From NCBI RefSeq assembly GCF_001941825.1, contig NZ_CP019038.1:6324001-6388000 (forward strand): a stretch of 64,000 bases of DNA. The letters run 5' to 3'. Both the position numbers and the translations under genes were made by a program. Position 1 is the first letter of the stretch. Each line of letters begins with the position of its first letter. Positions 19,594 through 27,777 of the stretch are shown here, in pieces. This DNA is from Massilia putida (GTDB taxonomy: Bacteria; Pseudomonadota; Gammaproteobacteria; Burkholderiales; Burkholderiaceae_D). The notes below the pieces were generated by a model. That model was given only the letters and a program-made list of their open reading frames with translations, did not search any database and was not told the origin of the DNA.

Positions 19594-20627
19594 TGACTCA
19601 TTCTGACGTAATGGATTCCAATGTCCCGGCCGCAGCGACGCCGGGCGCCACGCACGCCATCCACCAATTGCTGTCGGCACGCCGCTTCCGGCCTGTCGAA
19701 GCGCTTCCCTGGCTGCTGGCGGCCGCCGTGTATTTCGTGCTGCCCCAGTACTTCCAGCTGGGGGCGCAAGTCCTCATCATGGTGCTGTTTGCCCTGTCGT
19801 TCGATCTTTTGCTGGGCTACGGTGGCATCGTCACGCTGGGACACGCGGCCTACTTCGGCGCCGGCGCCTACACCGCAGGCTTGCTGGCCAGGTACGGCTG
19901 GGGCGAGCCCCTGTCCGCGCTGCTTGTGTCCGGCCTCGTGGCGGGCATGCTGGGGACGCTCGCCGGTGCGGTCATCCTGCGCACCAAAGGCCTGGCCCTC
20001 CTGATGCTGGGCATGGCGGTGTCGCTGCTGCTGCTCGAACTGGCCAATACCGCGACGGACATCACGGGGGGCGCGGACGGGTTGCAAGGCATGGACGTCA
20101 GGCCGTTGCTGGGGCAATTCGAGTTCGACATGCTCGGCAAGACTGCGTATATCTATAGCCTTGCTGTCCTGTTCCTGGCATGGGTGCTGTTGAGGCATCT
20201 GGTGAATTCGCCGTTCGGCCGATCGCTCGTGGGCATTCGCCAGAACCCGGCGCGCATGCAGGCGCTTGGCGTCTCCGTCTGGGGGCGCCGCCTTACCGCG
20301 TTCGCCATCAGCAGCGCGCTGGCCGGCATCGCCGGCGCGCTGTCGGCCCAGACGTCGCAGTTCGTGTCGCTCTCCGTATTCAGCCTGGAGCTCTCCGGCA
20401 TGGTCATCGTCATGCTGGAAATGGGCGGTGTCGGACGCCTGTATGGCGCGTTCGTCGGGGCGACCGTTTACATGGTGGCGCAGGATACGCTGTCCAAGGA
20501 CCAGCCGGCCACCTGGTTGTTCTGGATCGGTCTGCTGCTCATCCTGCTCGTATTGTTCAACCGCGGCGGATTGCTCGGCCTGTGCGACACCGTACGCCGG
20601 CGCATCGCGCACAAGGAGGTATCGTGA
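19590..20627 (+). CDS. branched-chain-type ABC permease, LivM-like
   Basis: A 345-residue permease starting MMTHSDVMDS at 19590, overlapping the LivH-like stop by 4 bp. Multiple membrane segments and the LivM motifs LLLGYGGIVTLGHAAYFGAGAY and NSPFGRSLVGIRQNPARMQALG are visible. A cytoplasmic N-terminal extension of ~45 residues precedes the first helix. The stop overlaps the ATPase start at 20627, which again suggests coupling. Confidence 0.88.
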   Translation: MMTHSDVMDSNVPAAATPGATHAIHQLLSARRFRPVEALPWLLAAAVYFVLPQYFQLGAQVLIMVLFALSFDLLLGYGGIVTLGHAAYFGAGAYTAGLLARYGWGEPLSALLVSGLVAGMLGTLAGAVILRTKGLALLMLGMAVSLLLLELANTATDITGGADGLQGMDVRPLLGQFEFDMLGKTAYIYSLAVLFLAWVLLRHLVNSPFGRSLVGIRQNPARMQALGVSVWGRRLTAFAISSALAGIAGALSAQTSQFVSLSVFSLELSGMVIVMLEMGGVGRLYGAFVGATVYMVAQDTLSKDQPATWLFWIGLLLILLVLFNRGGLLGLCDTVRRRIAHKEVS

Positions 20628-21382
20628 TGTCGGCACCTGTCATCGAGACGCGCGGCCTGCGCCGCCAATACGGATCGTTCGTTGCGACCGACAACGTCGA
20701 CTTCGCGATGAAGGCCGGAGAGCGGCGCGCTCTCATCGGCCCGAACGGCGCCGGCAAGACGACGTTCCTGAACCTCCTGACCGGACAGATCGCGCCGTCG
20801 AGCGGCAGCGTCTGGCTGAACGGTGCGGATGTCAGCGCGATTCCCATGCATCGCCGGGTCCGGCGCGGCATTGCGCGCACCTTCCAGCTCAACACCTTGC
20901 TGCGCGAGTCGACGGCGCTGGAAAACGTGCAGCTCGCGGTGCTCGAGCATCAGGGGCTGGGCGGGCGCCTGTTCGGCGGCGCGGCCGCGCAGCGCCGCGC
21001 GGCGGAAACCGCCATGGACATCCTGGTCAAGCTGGGCATGGGCGTGCACGCCGGCCACCGGATCAGCGATCTCGCCTATGGACGTCAGCGACTCGTGGAA
21101 ATCGCGATCGCCCTGGCCCTCCGGCCGAAAGTCCTTCTGCTGGACGAGCCCGCCGCGGGCGTTCCTCCGGCCGACTCCCATCTCGTGATGGACATGATCG
21201 CAGGCCTGCCGGACGACATCGCGGTCCTGATCATCGAACACGACATGAAACTCGTGTTCCGCTTTGCGCACCGCATCAACGTGCTGGTGCAGGGCCGCAT
21301 GCTCACGGAGGGCACGCCGGCGGAAATCGCAGCGGACCCGCAGGTTCGCGAAGTCTATCTCGGAAAGGCGCGCCATGACTGA
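20627..21382 (+). CDS. ABC transporter ATPase, LivG-like
   Basis: A 251-residue ATPase with Walker A GPNGAGKTT, a LivG-type RRGIARTFQLNTLLRESTALEN segment after the Q-loop, a signature region DLAYGRQRLVEIAIALAL (LAYGRQR in place of LSGGQ, usual for LivG), and Walker B VLLLDEPAAG. An ATG at 20627 is chosen; a GTG one codon upstream is possible. AAGGAGGT at 20613-20620 is the ribosome site. Confidence 0.9.
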   Translation: MSAPVIETRGLRRQYGSFVATDNVDFAMKAGERRALIGPNGAGKTTFLNLLTGQIAPSSGSVWLNGADVSAIPMHRRVRRGIARTFQLNTLLRESTALENVQLAVLEHQGLGGRLFGGAAAQRRAAETAMDILVKLGMGVHAGHRISDLAYGRQRLVEIAIALALRPKVLLLDEPAAGVPPADSHLVMDMIAGLPDDIAVLIIEHDMKLVFRFAHRINVLVQGRMLTEGTPAEIAADPQVREVYLGKARHD

Positions 21383-22103
21383 TCCCATCCTCCATTGCGA
21401 CCGGCTGTGCGCCGGCTGGGGCGACACCCGGGGCCTGTCCGATGTGTCGATCACGCTGTCCCGCGGCACCGTGCTGGCCGTCCTCGGCCGCAACGGCGTC
21501 GGAAAAAGCACGCTGCTTTCCACCGTCATGGGGCGTGCGACACACAAGAGCGGCGCCATCAAATTCGATGGCAGGAACATCGAGCGGCTGCCCGTGTACG
21601 AGCGCGCGAAGCTGGGGATCGGGTTCGTGCCCCAGGAACGGGAGATCTTTCCTTCGCTGTCCGTGCGCGAAAACTTGCTCGTCGCGGGCAAGCCTGCCCG
21701 TCGCGTCGGTGCGCAGCCCTGGTCGCTGGAGCGGGTCATCGACCTGATGCCCCGCCTCGGCGAACGTATCAACAACGGCGGTTCGCAACTTTCCGGCGGC
21801 GAGCAACAAATGCTCAGCATCGGCCGGGCCCTGATGGGCAATCCATCGGTCCTGCTGCTCGACGAACCCATGGAAGGACTGGCGCCGGTGATCATCGACG
21901 GCCTCGTCGCGGCACTCCACCGGTTGCGCGCGCAAAGCGAGCTGGCGATCCTGCTCGTGGAGCAGCACGTGTCGCTGGCGCTGGAATTCACCGACCGTAT
22001 CGTCGTCCTGGACCGTGGCATGACGGTCTACGACAACGCGGACGGCCGCGCCGTCCCCGACCGCAAACATCTCGACAAGCTCACGGGCGTGTCCGGGCAT
22101 TAA
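21375..22103 (+). CDS. ABC transporter ATPase, LivF-like
   Basis: A 242-residue ATPase, last gene of the transporter operon, overlapping the LivG-like gene by 8 bp. Walker A is GRNGVGKST, the Q-loop region is GFVPQEREIFPSLSVREN, the signature is LSGGEQQMLSIGRAL and Walker B is VLLLDEPMEGLAP. These are typical of LivF. It pairs with the LivG-like subunit to power uptake. Confidence 0.9.
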   Translation: MTDPILHCDRLCAGWGDTRGLSDVSITLSRGTVLAVLGRNGVGKSTLLSTVMGRATHKSGAIKFDGRNIERLPVYERAKLGIGFVPQEREIFPSLSVRENLLVAGKPARRVGAQPWSLERVIDLMPRLGERINNGGSQLSGGEQQMLSIGRALMGNPSVLLLDEPMEGLAPVIIDGLVAALHRLRAQSELAILLVEQHVSLALEFTDRIVVLDRGMTVYDNADGRAVPDRKHLDKLTGVSGH

Positions 22104-22116
22104 ATTTTTCTTTTTT

Positions 22117-22133
22117 AGCTTACTAACTAAGCT
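22117..22133 (+). promoter_or_regulatory. putative MarR operator O2, monooxygenase operon
   Basis: A perfect inverted repeat AGCTTA-CTAAC-TAAGCT with the same arms and spacer length as O1. A TAATATATA stretch that could be the -10 follows within about 10 bp. It sits 118 bp before the monooxygenase start in a 147-bp AT-rich gap that is otherwise non-coding. Confidence 0.6.
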
Positions 22134-22250
22134 TTTCGAGTAATATATATCGCAGATGGCCGGAAGGCTCGGCAATGTCGAGCCGACGTGTACAGCGGAT
22201 CATTGATTGCCAATGCAAGCCGCGCAAATAACTTCTGGAGGGACTGAAAA

Positions 22251-23720
22251 ATGTTGAAAACTGGCGCTGAGCATCTCGAATCCTTGCGTGACGGCCGCAC
22301 GATCTTTGTCGGCAACGAGCGTATCGCCGACGTCACCACCCATCCCGTATTCCGTAACGGTGCGCAGTCCATCGCGGACATCTACGACATGAAATGCGCA
22401 CCCGAGAACCGCGATCTGATGACGTTCGAGGAAAACGGCGAGCGCTATAGCGGGTACTTCCTGCGCGCCCGCAGCAAGGCGGACCTCGAGTTCCGCCACC
22501 GCGTGCACCAGGCGATCGCCGACAAGACGTATGGCATGTTCGGCCGCTCGCCGGACCATGTCTCGAGCTTCGTCACCGGCATGAGCCTGAAGGCCGACGT
22601 CTTTGGAAAGTATGCCGATAACCTCATGGCGTACTACCAGCGCATGCGCAAGGCGGACAGCTACGCCGTGTATGCGGTGGTACCGCCGCAGGCCGGCCGC
22701 AATCCGGAGGCCTACCAGAAGCTCAATCTCCCGGTCCCGACGCTGCGCGTCGTGCGCGAGGACGACGACGGCGTCGTCATCACCGGCATCAAGATGCTGG
22801 CGACCGGCGCGGCCTACGCCAATGAAATCTGGATCGGCAACCTCACACCCCTCGCGCCAGACCAGGCCAACCAGTCGATCACCTGCGTCGTGCCGGTCAA
22901 CGCGCCAGGCCTCGAACTGTGGTCGCGCAAGCCGTTCGGCCGCGACACCACGTCTGACTTCGAAAATCCCCTCGGCTACCGGTATGACGAATCGGACAGC
23001 ATGCTGCTGTGCCGGGAAGTCAAAGTCCCTTGGGAAAATGTTTTCGTCCATAACGATACGGCGCTGGCACGCCAGATCTACCTGGAGACGGCCGGCCATA
23101 CGTACGGCAACCACCAGTCCAACGTACGTTTCCTGTCCAAGGTAAAGCTCATCGTCGGCATCGCCAGCAAGATCACCAAGGCATCCGGCGCCGACCAGAT
23201 CCCGGCCGTGCGCGAGACGCTTGGCAAGCTGGCCGCCTGGGAAGGCACGCTCGAAGGCCTGATCATGGGCCAACTGCAAAGCGCGGAGGAATGGCCGGTA
23301 CAGGGACACTGGTGCTACAACCGGCGCTACGTGTACGCGGCGCTCAACTGGTGTACTGAAAATCATTCGTTCATCATCGACCAGTTGCGTGAATTGTGTG
23401 GCGGCAGTGTCTTCCAGATGCCGGCCGATATCTCCGTCATGGCCGCCCCGGAATTGCGTTCCTCGTTCGAGCAATACTGGTCGACGCTGCAGACCGGCGC
23501 CGTCGACCGCATGAAGCTCTACAAGCTGGCATGGGACCTGACGGGTTCCGAATTCGCCGGCCGCCACCAGCAGTACGAGAAATTCTACGCCGGCGCGTCG
23601 TTTGTCGTCCGCAACTACACCTATACGCACACGAACTGGCAGGCACTGGAGGGCATCGCCGATCGGCTGCTGGAGAGCTACGGCGTGCCCGCAGAGTATC
23701 TCAAGGAATATGCCCTCTGA
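22251..23720 (+). CDS. HpaB-family FADH2-dependent aromatic monooxygenase
   Basis: A 489-residue flavin-dependent hydroxylase of the 4-hydroxyphenylacetate 3-monooxygenase oxygenase (HpaB/PvcC/TftD) family, which has the acyl-CoA dehydrogenase fold. Recognisable blocks are LESLRDGRTIFVGNERIADV, FGRSPDHVSSF, IKMLATGAAYANEIWIGN, CREVKVPWENVFVHND and a C-terminal LCGGSVFQMPADISV region. It uses free FADH2 supplied by the adjacent reductase to hydroxylate an aromatic or heteroaromatic ring, sometimes with loss of nitro or halide groups. Ribosome site GGAGGGACTG precedes the ATG. The gene is preceded by operator O2, and the substrate is unknown. Confidence 0.88.
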   Translation: MLKTGAEHLESLRDGRTIFVGNERIADVTTHPVFRNGAQSIADIYDMKCAPENRDLMTFEENGERYSGYFLRARSKADLEFRHRVHQAIADKTYGMFGRSPDHVSSFVTGMSLKADVFGKYADNLMAYYQRMRKADSYAVYAVVPPQAGRNPEAYQKLNLPVPTLRVVREDDDGVVITGIKMLATGAAYANEIWIGNLTPLAPDQANQSITCVVPVNAPGLELWSRKPFGRDTTSDFENPLGYRYDESDSMLLCREVKVPWENVFVHNDTALARQIYLETAGHTYGNHQSNVRFLSKVKLIVGIASKITKASGADQIPAVRETLGKLAAWEGTLEGLIMGQLQSAEEWPVQGHWCYNRRYVYAALNWCTENHSFIIDQLRELCGGSVFQMPADISVMAAPELRSSFEQYWSTLQTGAVDRMKLYKLAWDLTGSEFAGRHQQYEKFYAGASFVVRNYTYTHTNWQALEGIADRLLESYGVPAEYLKEYAL

Positions 23721-23742
23721 TCCGCCAACCTCCAATGGGAGC

Positions 23743-24267
23743 ATGACCATGGAATGCACATCCACACCCTTGCCGGCAATCGATCGCAACGAGTTCCGTT
23801 CGGCATTGAGCCTGTTTCCCACCGGCGTGGCCGTCGTCACGGCGGAAGGCGGGGCCGGCGAAGGCCGAATCGGCATGACGATCACATCGTTCAATTCGGT
23901 GTCGCTGGACCCGCCGCTGGTGCTGTTCTCGATCGGGAAGCAGGCACTGAGCCTACCCGTCCTGTGCGGCGCGAAGATGTACAGCGTGAATGTGCTGGGC
24001 GAAGACCATCAGCATATTTCAAGCCGCTTTGCCACGGCAAAAGGGGACAAGTGGTCCGGCACCGAAGTCGAAATCCACGACGGCCTGCCGTTCACCCTGA
24101 AAGACTCGATCGTATCGTTCCAGGCCGTGCCTTATGCGCAGCACGATGGCGGCGATCACGTCATTTTCGTGGGGCGCGTCGTACGCATTCACAAGAAAGA
24201 TCCGGCGGCACCGCTTGTTTTCTTTGGCGGCAAATACGCGGTCCTGCAACCGCCGGCAACACGTTAA
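23743..24267 (+). CDS. flavin reductase, partner of the HpaB-type monooxygenase
   Basis: A 174-residue flavin reductase of the HpaC-like (FMN_red-type split barrel) family: FRSALSLFPTGVAVVTA, GMTITSFNSVSLDPPLVLFSI, KMYSVNVLGEDHQHISSRFA and the C-terminal PLVFFGGKYAVL. It reduces FAD with NADH or NADPH and passes FADH2 to the oxygenase. It starts 22 bp after the oxygenase. The first ATG of MTMEC is chosen, with GGGAGC upstream. The two genes clearly form one two-component system. Confidence 0.9.
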   Translation: MTMECTSTPLPAIDRNEFRSALSLFPTGVAVVTAEGGAGEGRIGMTITSFNSVSLDPPLVLFSIGKQALSLPVLCGAKMYSVNVLGEDHQHISSRFATAKGDKWSGTEVEIHDGLPFTLKDSIVSFQAVPYAQHDGGDHVIFVGRVVRIHKKDPAAPLVFFGGKYAVLQPPATR

Positions 24268-24293
24268 CCTTTTTTAACCAAGGAGTACCTATC

Positions 24294-24683
24294 ATGGCTG
24301 TCAACAAGATCCACCATGAGTTTCACCAGATCGACCTCAATGCGCCAGGCTGGCAACTGCCGGAAGGGTATGCGCCGGACTCGGGCGCCCTGGAACTGAT
24401 CATCTCCGGCTCGCTCGACACGGCGAACAAGCGCGGCAGCCGTACGCGGATCCTGCGCTTCCCGCCCGGGTTCGCCACCTTCAAGCCGATCGTCCACGAT
24501 TACTGGGAAGAGGTGTTCATGCTGGAAGGCGACATGACCGTCGGTGCCGACGAGAACGGGCAGGGCGGCAGCTCCTTCGCCGGCTACACCTACGCGGTGC
24601 GCCCGCCGGGTGCGTGGCACGGTCCTTTCCGCTCCGTGAACGGGTGCTACCTGCTCGAATCGCATTACTACGATCCGGCTTGA
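24294..24683 (+). CDS. single-domain cupin protein
   Basis: A 129-residue cupin (ChrR/acireductone-type beta-barrel). The metal-binding pattern is partly visible in the segments VHDYWEEVFMLEGDMTVG and RPPGAWHGPF, giving His and Glu ligands. A strong AAGGAG lies 8 bp before the ATG. Within the monooxygenase operon it could be a ring-cleavage dioxygenase, an isomerase or a sensor. Size alone does not distinguish these. Confidence 0.75.
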   Translation: MAVNKIHHEFHQIDLNAPGWQLPEGYAPDSGALELIISGSLDTANKRGSRTRILRFPPGFATFKPIVHDYWEEVFMLEGDMTVGADENGQGGSSFAGYTYAVRPPGAWHGPFRSVNGCYLLESHYYDPA

Positions 24684-24744
24684 CGTGACGTAACCCAGGG
24701 ATGCGCGATAATCTCGGGGTTACTCACTGAAGTCCGGAGCCAAG

Positions 24745-25374
24745 ATGAACCGCCGTGCAACAAAGCCTGACCAAAACGCGCAATCCGAGGATTGGGTACT
24801 GGGACCCTCTGTTTCGCTTCCCGCGTTACTCGACAAGGGACCGGTCCCCGACGCGACTTTTCGCCAGTTTGTCTATGACATTTCGGTGGTGGGGGAGCAT
24901 CTCGGCGCGGCGCGTCAATACCTCGCGGAGAGGCTCGGCGTGACACCCCCGCAGTACAACATTCTGATGGTCATTGCGCGGTCGGGCGGCGATGGCATCA
25001 GGGTGAGCGATGTCGCGGAAAGGCTGAATGTCACGGGGGCGTTCGTGACGAACGAGGTCAAAAAGCTCGTCAAGGCGCAGTTCATCGTCAAGAAATCGAA
25101 TCCCGACGATGGACGGGGCGTGCTGTTGAGTCTGAGCGTATCCGGCATGGAACGGATCAAGTCGATCGAACCGGACCTGCTGATGGTGAATGACCGTCTG
25201 TTCGGCACGTTGACGCGCGAGGATTTCCTGCACCTTGCGCGGACGGTCGGCTCCCTTGTCGATGTATTCGGCCAGACCGTCGCGGTCCTGAAAGCGCTCT
25301 CCGCGACTGCCGGCAACGAAGAAAAGCGGGCGCCGGTCGCCCGGAAAAAAGCAAGTAAAACACAGGGCGGGTAA
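24745..25374 (+). CDS. MarR-family transcriptional regulator
   Basis: A 209-residue MarR regulator with a winged helix (LGVTPPQYNILMVIARSGGD through VSDVAERLNVTGAFVTNEVKKLVKAQFIVKKSNPDDGRGVLLSLS, about residues 65-130) and a longer than usual N-terminus and a basic C-terminal tail (KRAPVARKKASKTQGG). MarR dimers bind inverted repeats and release them on binding phenolic or aromatic ligands. It lies in the middle of the catabolic island, on the same strand, and is the best candidate for binding the AGCTTA-N5-TAAGCT sites at 17384 and 22117. Confidence 0.88.
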   Translation: MNRRATKPDQNAQSEDWVLGPSVSLPALLDKGPVPDATFRQFVYDISVVGEHLGAARQYLAERLGVTPPQYNILMVIARSGGDGIRVSDVAERLNVTGAFVTNEVKKLVKAQFIVKKSNPDDGRGVLLSLSVSGMERIKSIEPDLLMVNDRLFGTLTREDFLHLARTVGSLVDVFGQTVAVLKALSATAGNEEKRAPVARKKASKTQGG

Positions 25375-25451
25375 GGCTGATCGGCTGTGCGGCAGAAAGC
25401 GGCACGTCTTGGCCAGGACCTGCTGAATTTCCACATTTCTGATGCACGAAC

Positions 25452-26177
25452 ATGCCAACCATGCTTCATTTTTCCTGCGAAAGCCTCGAGTCCGACGGTG
25501 TCGCCAGCACGCGCTTGCTTGCCGTTGAACCGAACAATCTCATCATTTCCGGCTGGACCGGGCGCGACGCGGCCGCGATCGAACACCATATCGAAGAACT
25601 CGCGGCGCTCGGCGTGCCGCGCCCGTCGGCCGTTCCCTTGTACTACCGTGCGGGCAAGGCCTTGCTGAGCCAGTCCCCGGTTGTCGACGTACTGGGGCCG
25701 GAAAGCTCGGGCGAGGCGGAGCCGGCGCTCTTTTTTGCCGACGGCGAATGGTGGCTGACCGTCGGCTCCGACCATACGGACCGCCAGGTGGAGAGTTATT
25801 CGGTCGCGGTGTCCAAGCAGATGTGCCCGAAGCCGATCGCCACGTCGGCGTGGCGCTGGCGCGATCTCGCGTCCCGACAGGACGACATCGTGCTGGAATC
25901 GCGCATTTACGAAGGCGGCGAATGGGTGACGTACCAACGGGGAACCCTCGCATCCATCCGTCCCCTCGAGTCGCTGCGCGACGGATATTTCGACTCGACC
26001 GGCGCGGCCGCACGGGATGGCCACGTGCAGTTCTGCGGCACGCTTGGCGCCATCCCGAACGCACAAGGGCAAGGTATCCGCCCGGTGGAACTGATGGAGA
26101 TCTCGTTGCGCGATCCGGTGCTCAAACGGAGCATCGTGCACCGTTATTCCGCTTGCGTGCTCCCTGTCGTCGCTTGA
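25452..26177 (+). CDS. DUF2848-family protein
   Basis: A 241-residue soluble protein starting MPTMLHFSCESL. Blocks seen are VEPNNLIISGWTGRDAAAIEHHIEELAALGV, SAVPLYYRAGKALLSQ, FADGEWWLTVGSDHTDRQVE, SKQMCPKPIATSAW and FCGTLGAIPNA. This pattern is recognised as DUF2848, a family with no proven function that is often encoded next to amidases and hydrolases. The SDHTDRxxE segment is rich in potential metal ligands. The gene follows the MarR gene by 77 bp and precedes the amidase by 34 bp, so it probably acts in the same pathway. Confidence 0.7.
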   Translation: MPTMLHFSCESLESDGVASTRLLAVEPNNLIISGWTGRDAAAIEHHIEELAALGVPRPSAVPLYYRAGKALLSQSPVVDVLGPESSGEAEPALFFADGEWWLTVGSDHTDRQVESYSVAVSKQMCPKPIATSAWRWRDLASRQDDIVLESRIYEGGEWVTYQRGTLASIRPLESLRDGYFDSTGAAARDGHVQFCGTLGAIPNAQGQGIRPVELMEISLRDPVLKRSIVHRYSACVLPVVA

Positions 26178-26211
26178 GCGTTCCTCGCAATCAACCAGGA
26201 CAAGCTTGATC

Positions 26212-27549
26212 ATGAGCCATACCATTCCTCAGCTCCGCGCGCTGCTTGCGCGCGGCGAGACCACCCACGGTCACCTGGTCGCTTCCGCATTGGACCGGGC
26301 GGCGCAGGATCCTGCGCGCCATGTCTTTACCGCGCTGTATGCGGACTCGGCGATGGCCGCCGCGCGCTATGCGGACGCATCCCTGGCGGCAGGCGTCGCG
26401 CTGCCGCCGCTGGCCGGCCTGCCGGTGTCCGTCAAGGATTTGTACGACGTCGCCGGTGAGCCGACCCGGGCGGGCAGCATCGTGTGCAACGACGATCCGG
26501 CACCCGTCTCGGATGCCGTCGCGGTCGCCCGACTGCGGGCACAGGGCGCGGCGATCATCGGCAAGACCAACATGACCGAATTCGCGTTTTCCGGCGTCGG
26601 CATCAATCCGCATTACGGCACGCCGCGCAACCCCGCGGATTCCAAGGTCGCACGCATCCCGGGCGGCTCGTCGTCCGGCGCCGCGGTCTCGGTGGCGTTG
26701 GGCATTGCGGTGGCCGGTCTCGGCTCGGATACCGGCGGTTCGATCCGCATTCCGGCGGCGCTGTGCGGGCTGGTCGGCTTCAAGAGCACCCAGTCCCGGG
26801 TACCCCGCACCGGCGCCCTCGAACTGTCGCGGACGCTGGACACCGTGTGCTCGATGACTCGCAGTGTCGCCGATTGCATTACGGTCGACGCCGCCGTAGC
26901 GGACGCGCCGATGGAGGTCACGCAACGGCCACTGCACGGTATGCGGCTGGCGGTGCCGGAAACCCTTGTGTTCGATGGGATCGAACCCGCCGTGGCCCGC
27001 GCGTTCGACAGTGCGCTTCAAAGGCTCTCGGCGCGCGGCGCCATCATCGAGTCGATCCCGTTCCGCGAACTGGCCGAGATCCAGGCGCTCAACGCGCCAG
27101 GCGGTTTTTCCGCCGTCGAGGCCTACGCGGTACATCGCCAACGCCTCGCGAACCGTACCGGGGATTTCGATCCGCGCGTGGCCCAGCGGATCGCCACCGG
27201 TGCCGTCGCCAGCGCGGCCGACTACATCGCCATGCACGATGCGCGCAAGGCCTGGATCCGGCGCGCGGAGGCGATCGTCAAGCCGTACGACGCGCTCGTG
27301 TGCCCGACCGTGCCCATCCTGGCGCCCGAAATCGATGTCCTGGTGGCGAGCGATGAGGCCTTCTTCAAGGCCAACGGCCTATTGCTCAGGAATACGTTCG
27401 CCATCAACTATCTCGACGGCTGCGCCTTCAGCTTGCCGTGCCACGATGCCGGCGCGCTTCCGGTCGGGCTGATGCTGTCGTCGACATCCGGTGGCGACAG
27501 TCGGTTGGCGGCCGTGGCGCTCGCGGTCGAGGCTGCCCTGGCGGCGTAA
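26212..27549 (+). CDS. amidase signature family hydrolase
   Basis: A 445-residue amidase with the Ser-cisSer-Lys triad regions in order: lysine in GLPVSVKDLYDVAGEPT, the glycine/serine-rich IPGGSSSGAAVSVALG, and GLGSDTGGSIRIPAALCG carrying the nucleophilic serine. Such enzymes hydrolyse carboxamides, carbamoyl groups or ureas. The ATG at 26212 is preferred over a TTG two codons upstream, and AGGACAAG precedes it. It is the last gene before a 228-bp gap. Together with the monooxygenase it suggests that the substrate, or an intermediate, carries an amide. Confidence 0.9.
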   Translation: MSHTIPQLRALLARGETTHGHLVASALDRAAQDPARHVFTALYADSAMAAARYADASLAAGVALPPLAGLPVSVKDLYDVAGEPTRAGSIVCNDDPAPVSDAVAVARLRAQGAAIIGKTNMTEFAFSGVGINPHYGTPRNPADSKVARIPGGSSSGAAVSVALGIAVAGLGSDTGGSIRIPAALCGLVGFKSTQSRVPRTGALELSRTLDTVCSMTRSVADCITVDAAVADAPMEVTQRPLHGMRLAVPETLVFDGIEPAVARAFDSALQRLSARGAIIESIPFRELAEIQALNAPGGFSAVEAYAVHRQRLANRTGDFDPRVAQRIATGAVASAADYIAMHDARKAWIRRAEAIVKPYDALVCPTVPILAPEIDVLVASDEAFFKANGLLLRNTFAINYLDGCAFSLPCHDAGALPVGLMLSSTSGGDSRLAAVALAVEAALAA

Positions 27550-27697
27550 ACCGGCCGCGGCGTCGTCGCGCGCCATCGCACCTGCTCGTCCTCGAGCCGC
27601 CGTCGCCTATCGACCGGGTGACGGCGGAAGGCCACCTTTGCGGCCGCACATCGCGTCGGCCGTATCCCTCACGTTGTTCCAGGGCGTTGTAAAAATA

Positions 27698-27714
27698 GGC
27701 TTACAAATAAAACT
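27698..27714 (+). promoter_or_regulatory. degenerate operator-like site O3 and -10 box before iscS
   Basis: GGCTTA-CAAAT-AAAACT keeps the 6-5-6 geometry of operators O1 and O2 with three arm mismatches. A good -10 hexamer TATAAT lies at 27740-27745, 33 bp before the iscS start codon. No convincing -35 is seen. It may place the desulfurase, porin and chemoreceptor genes in the same regulon, more weakly. Confidence 0.35.
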
Positions 27715-27777
27715 TATCTACAAAGCTTTTTTAACTAGTTATAATTGAGAGACACCACTCATCCTCAAGTGCCCGAT

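Noticed and set aside
24268..24293. Terminator between flavin reductase and cupin (TTAACC-T4-TTAACC)
   Set aside because: The arms are direct, not inverted, repeats, and the gap is only 26 bp and contains the cupin ribosome site.
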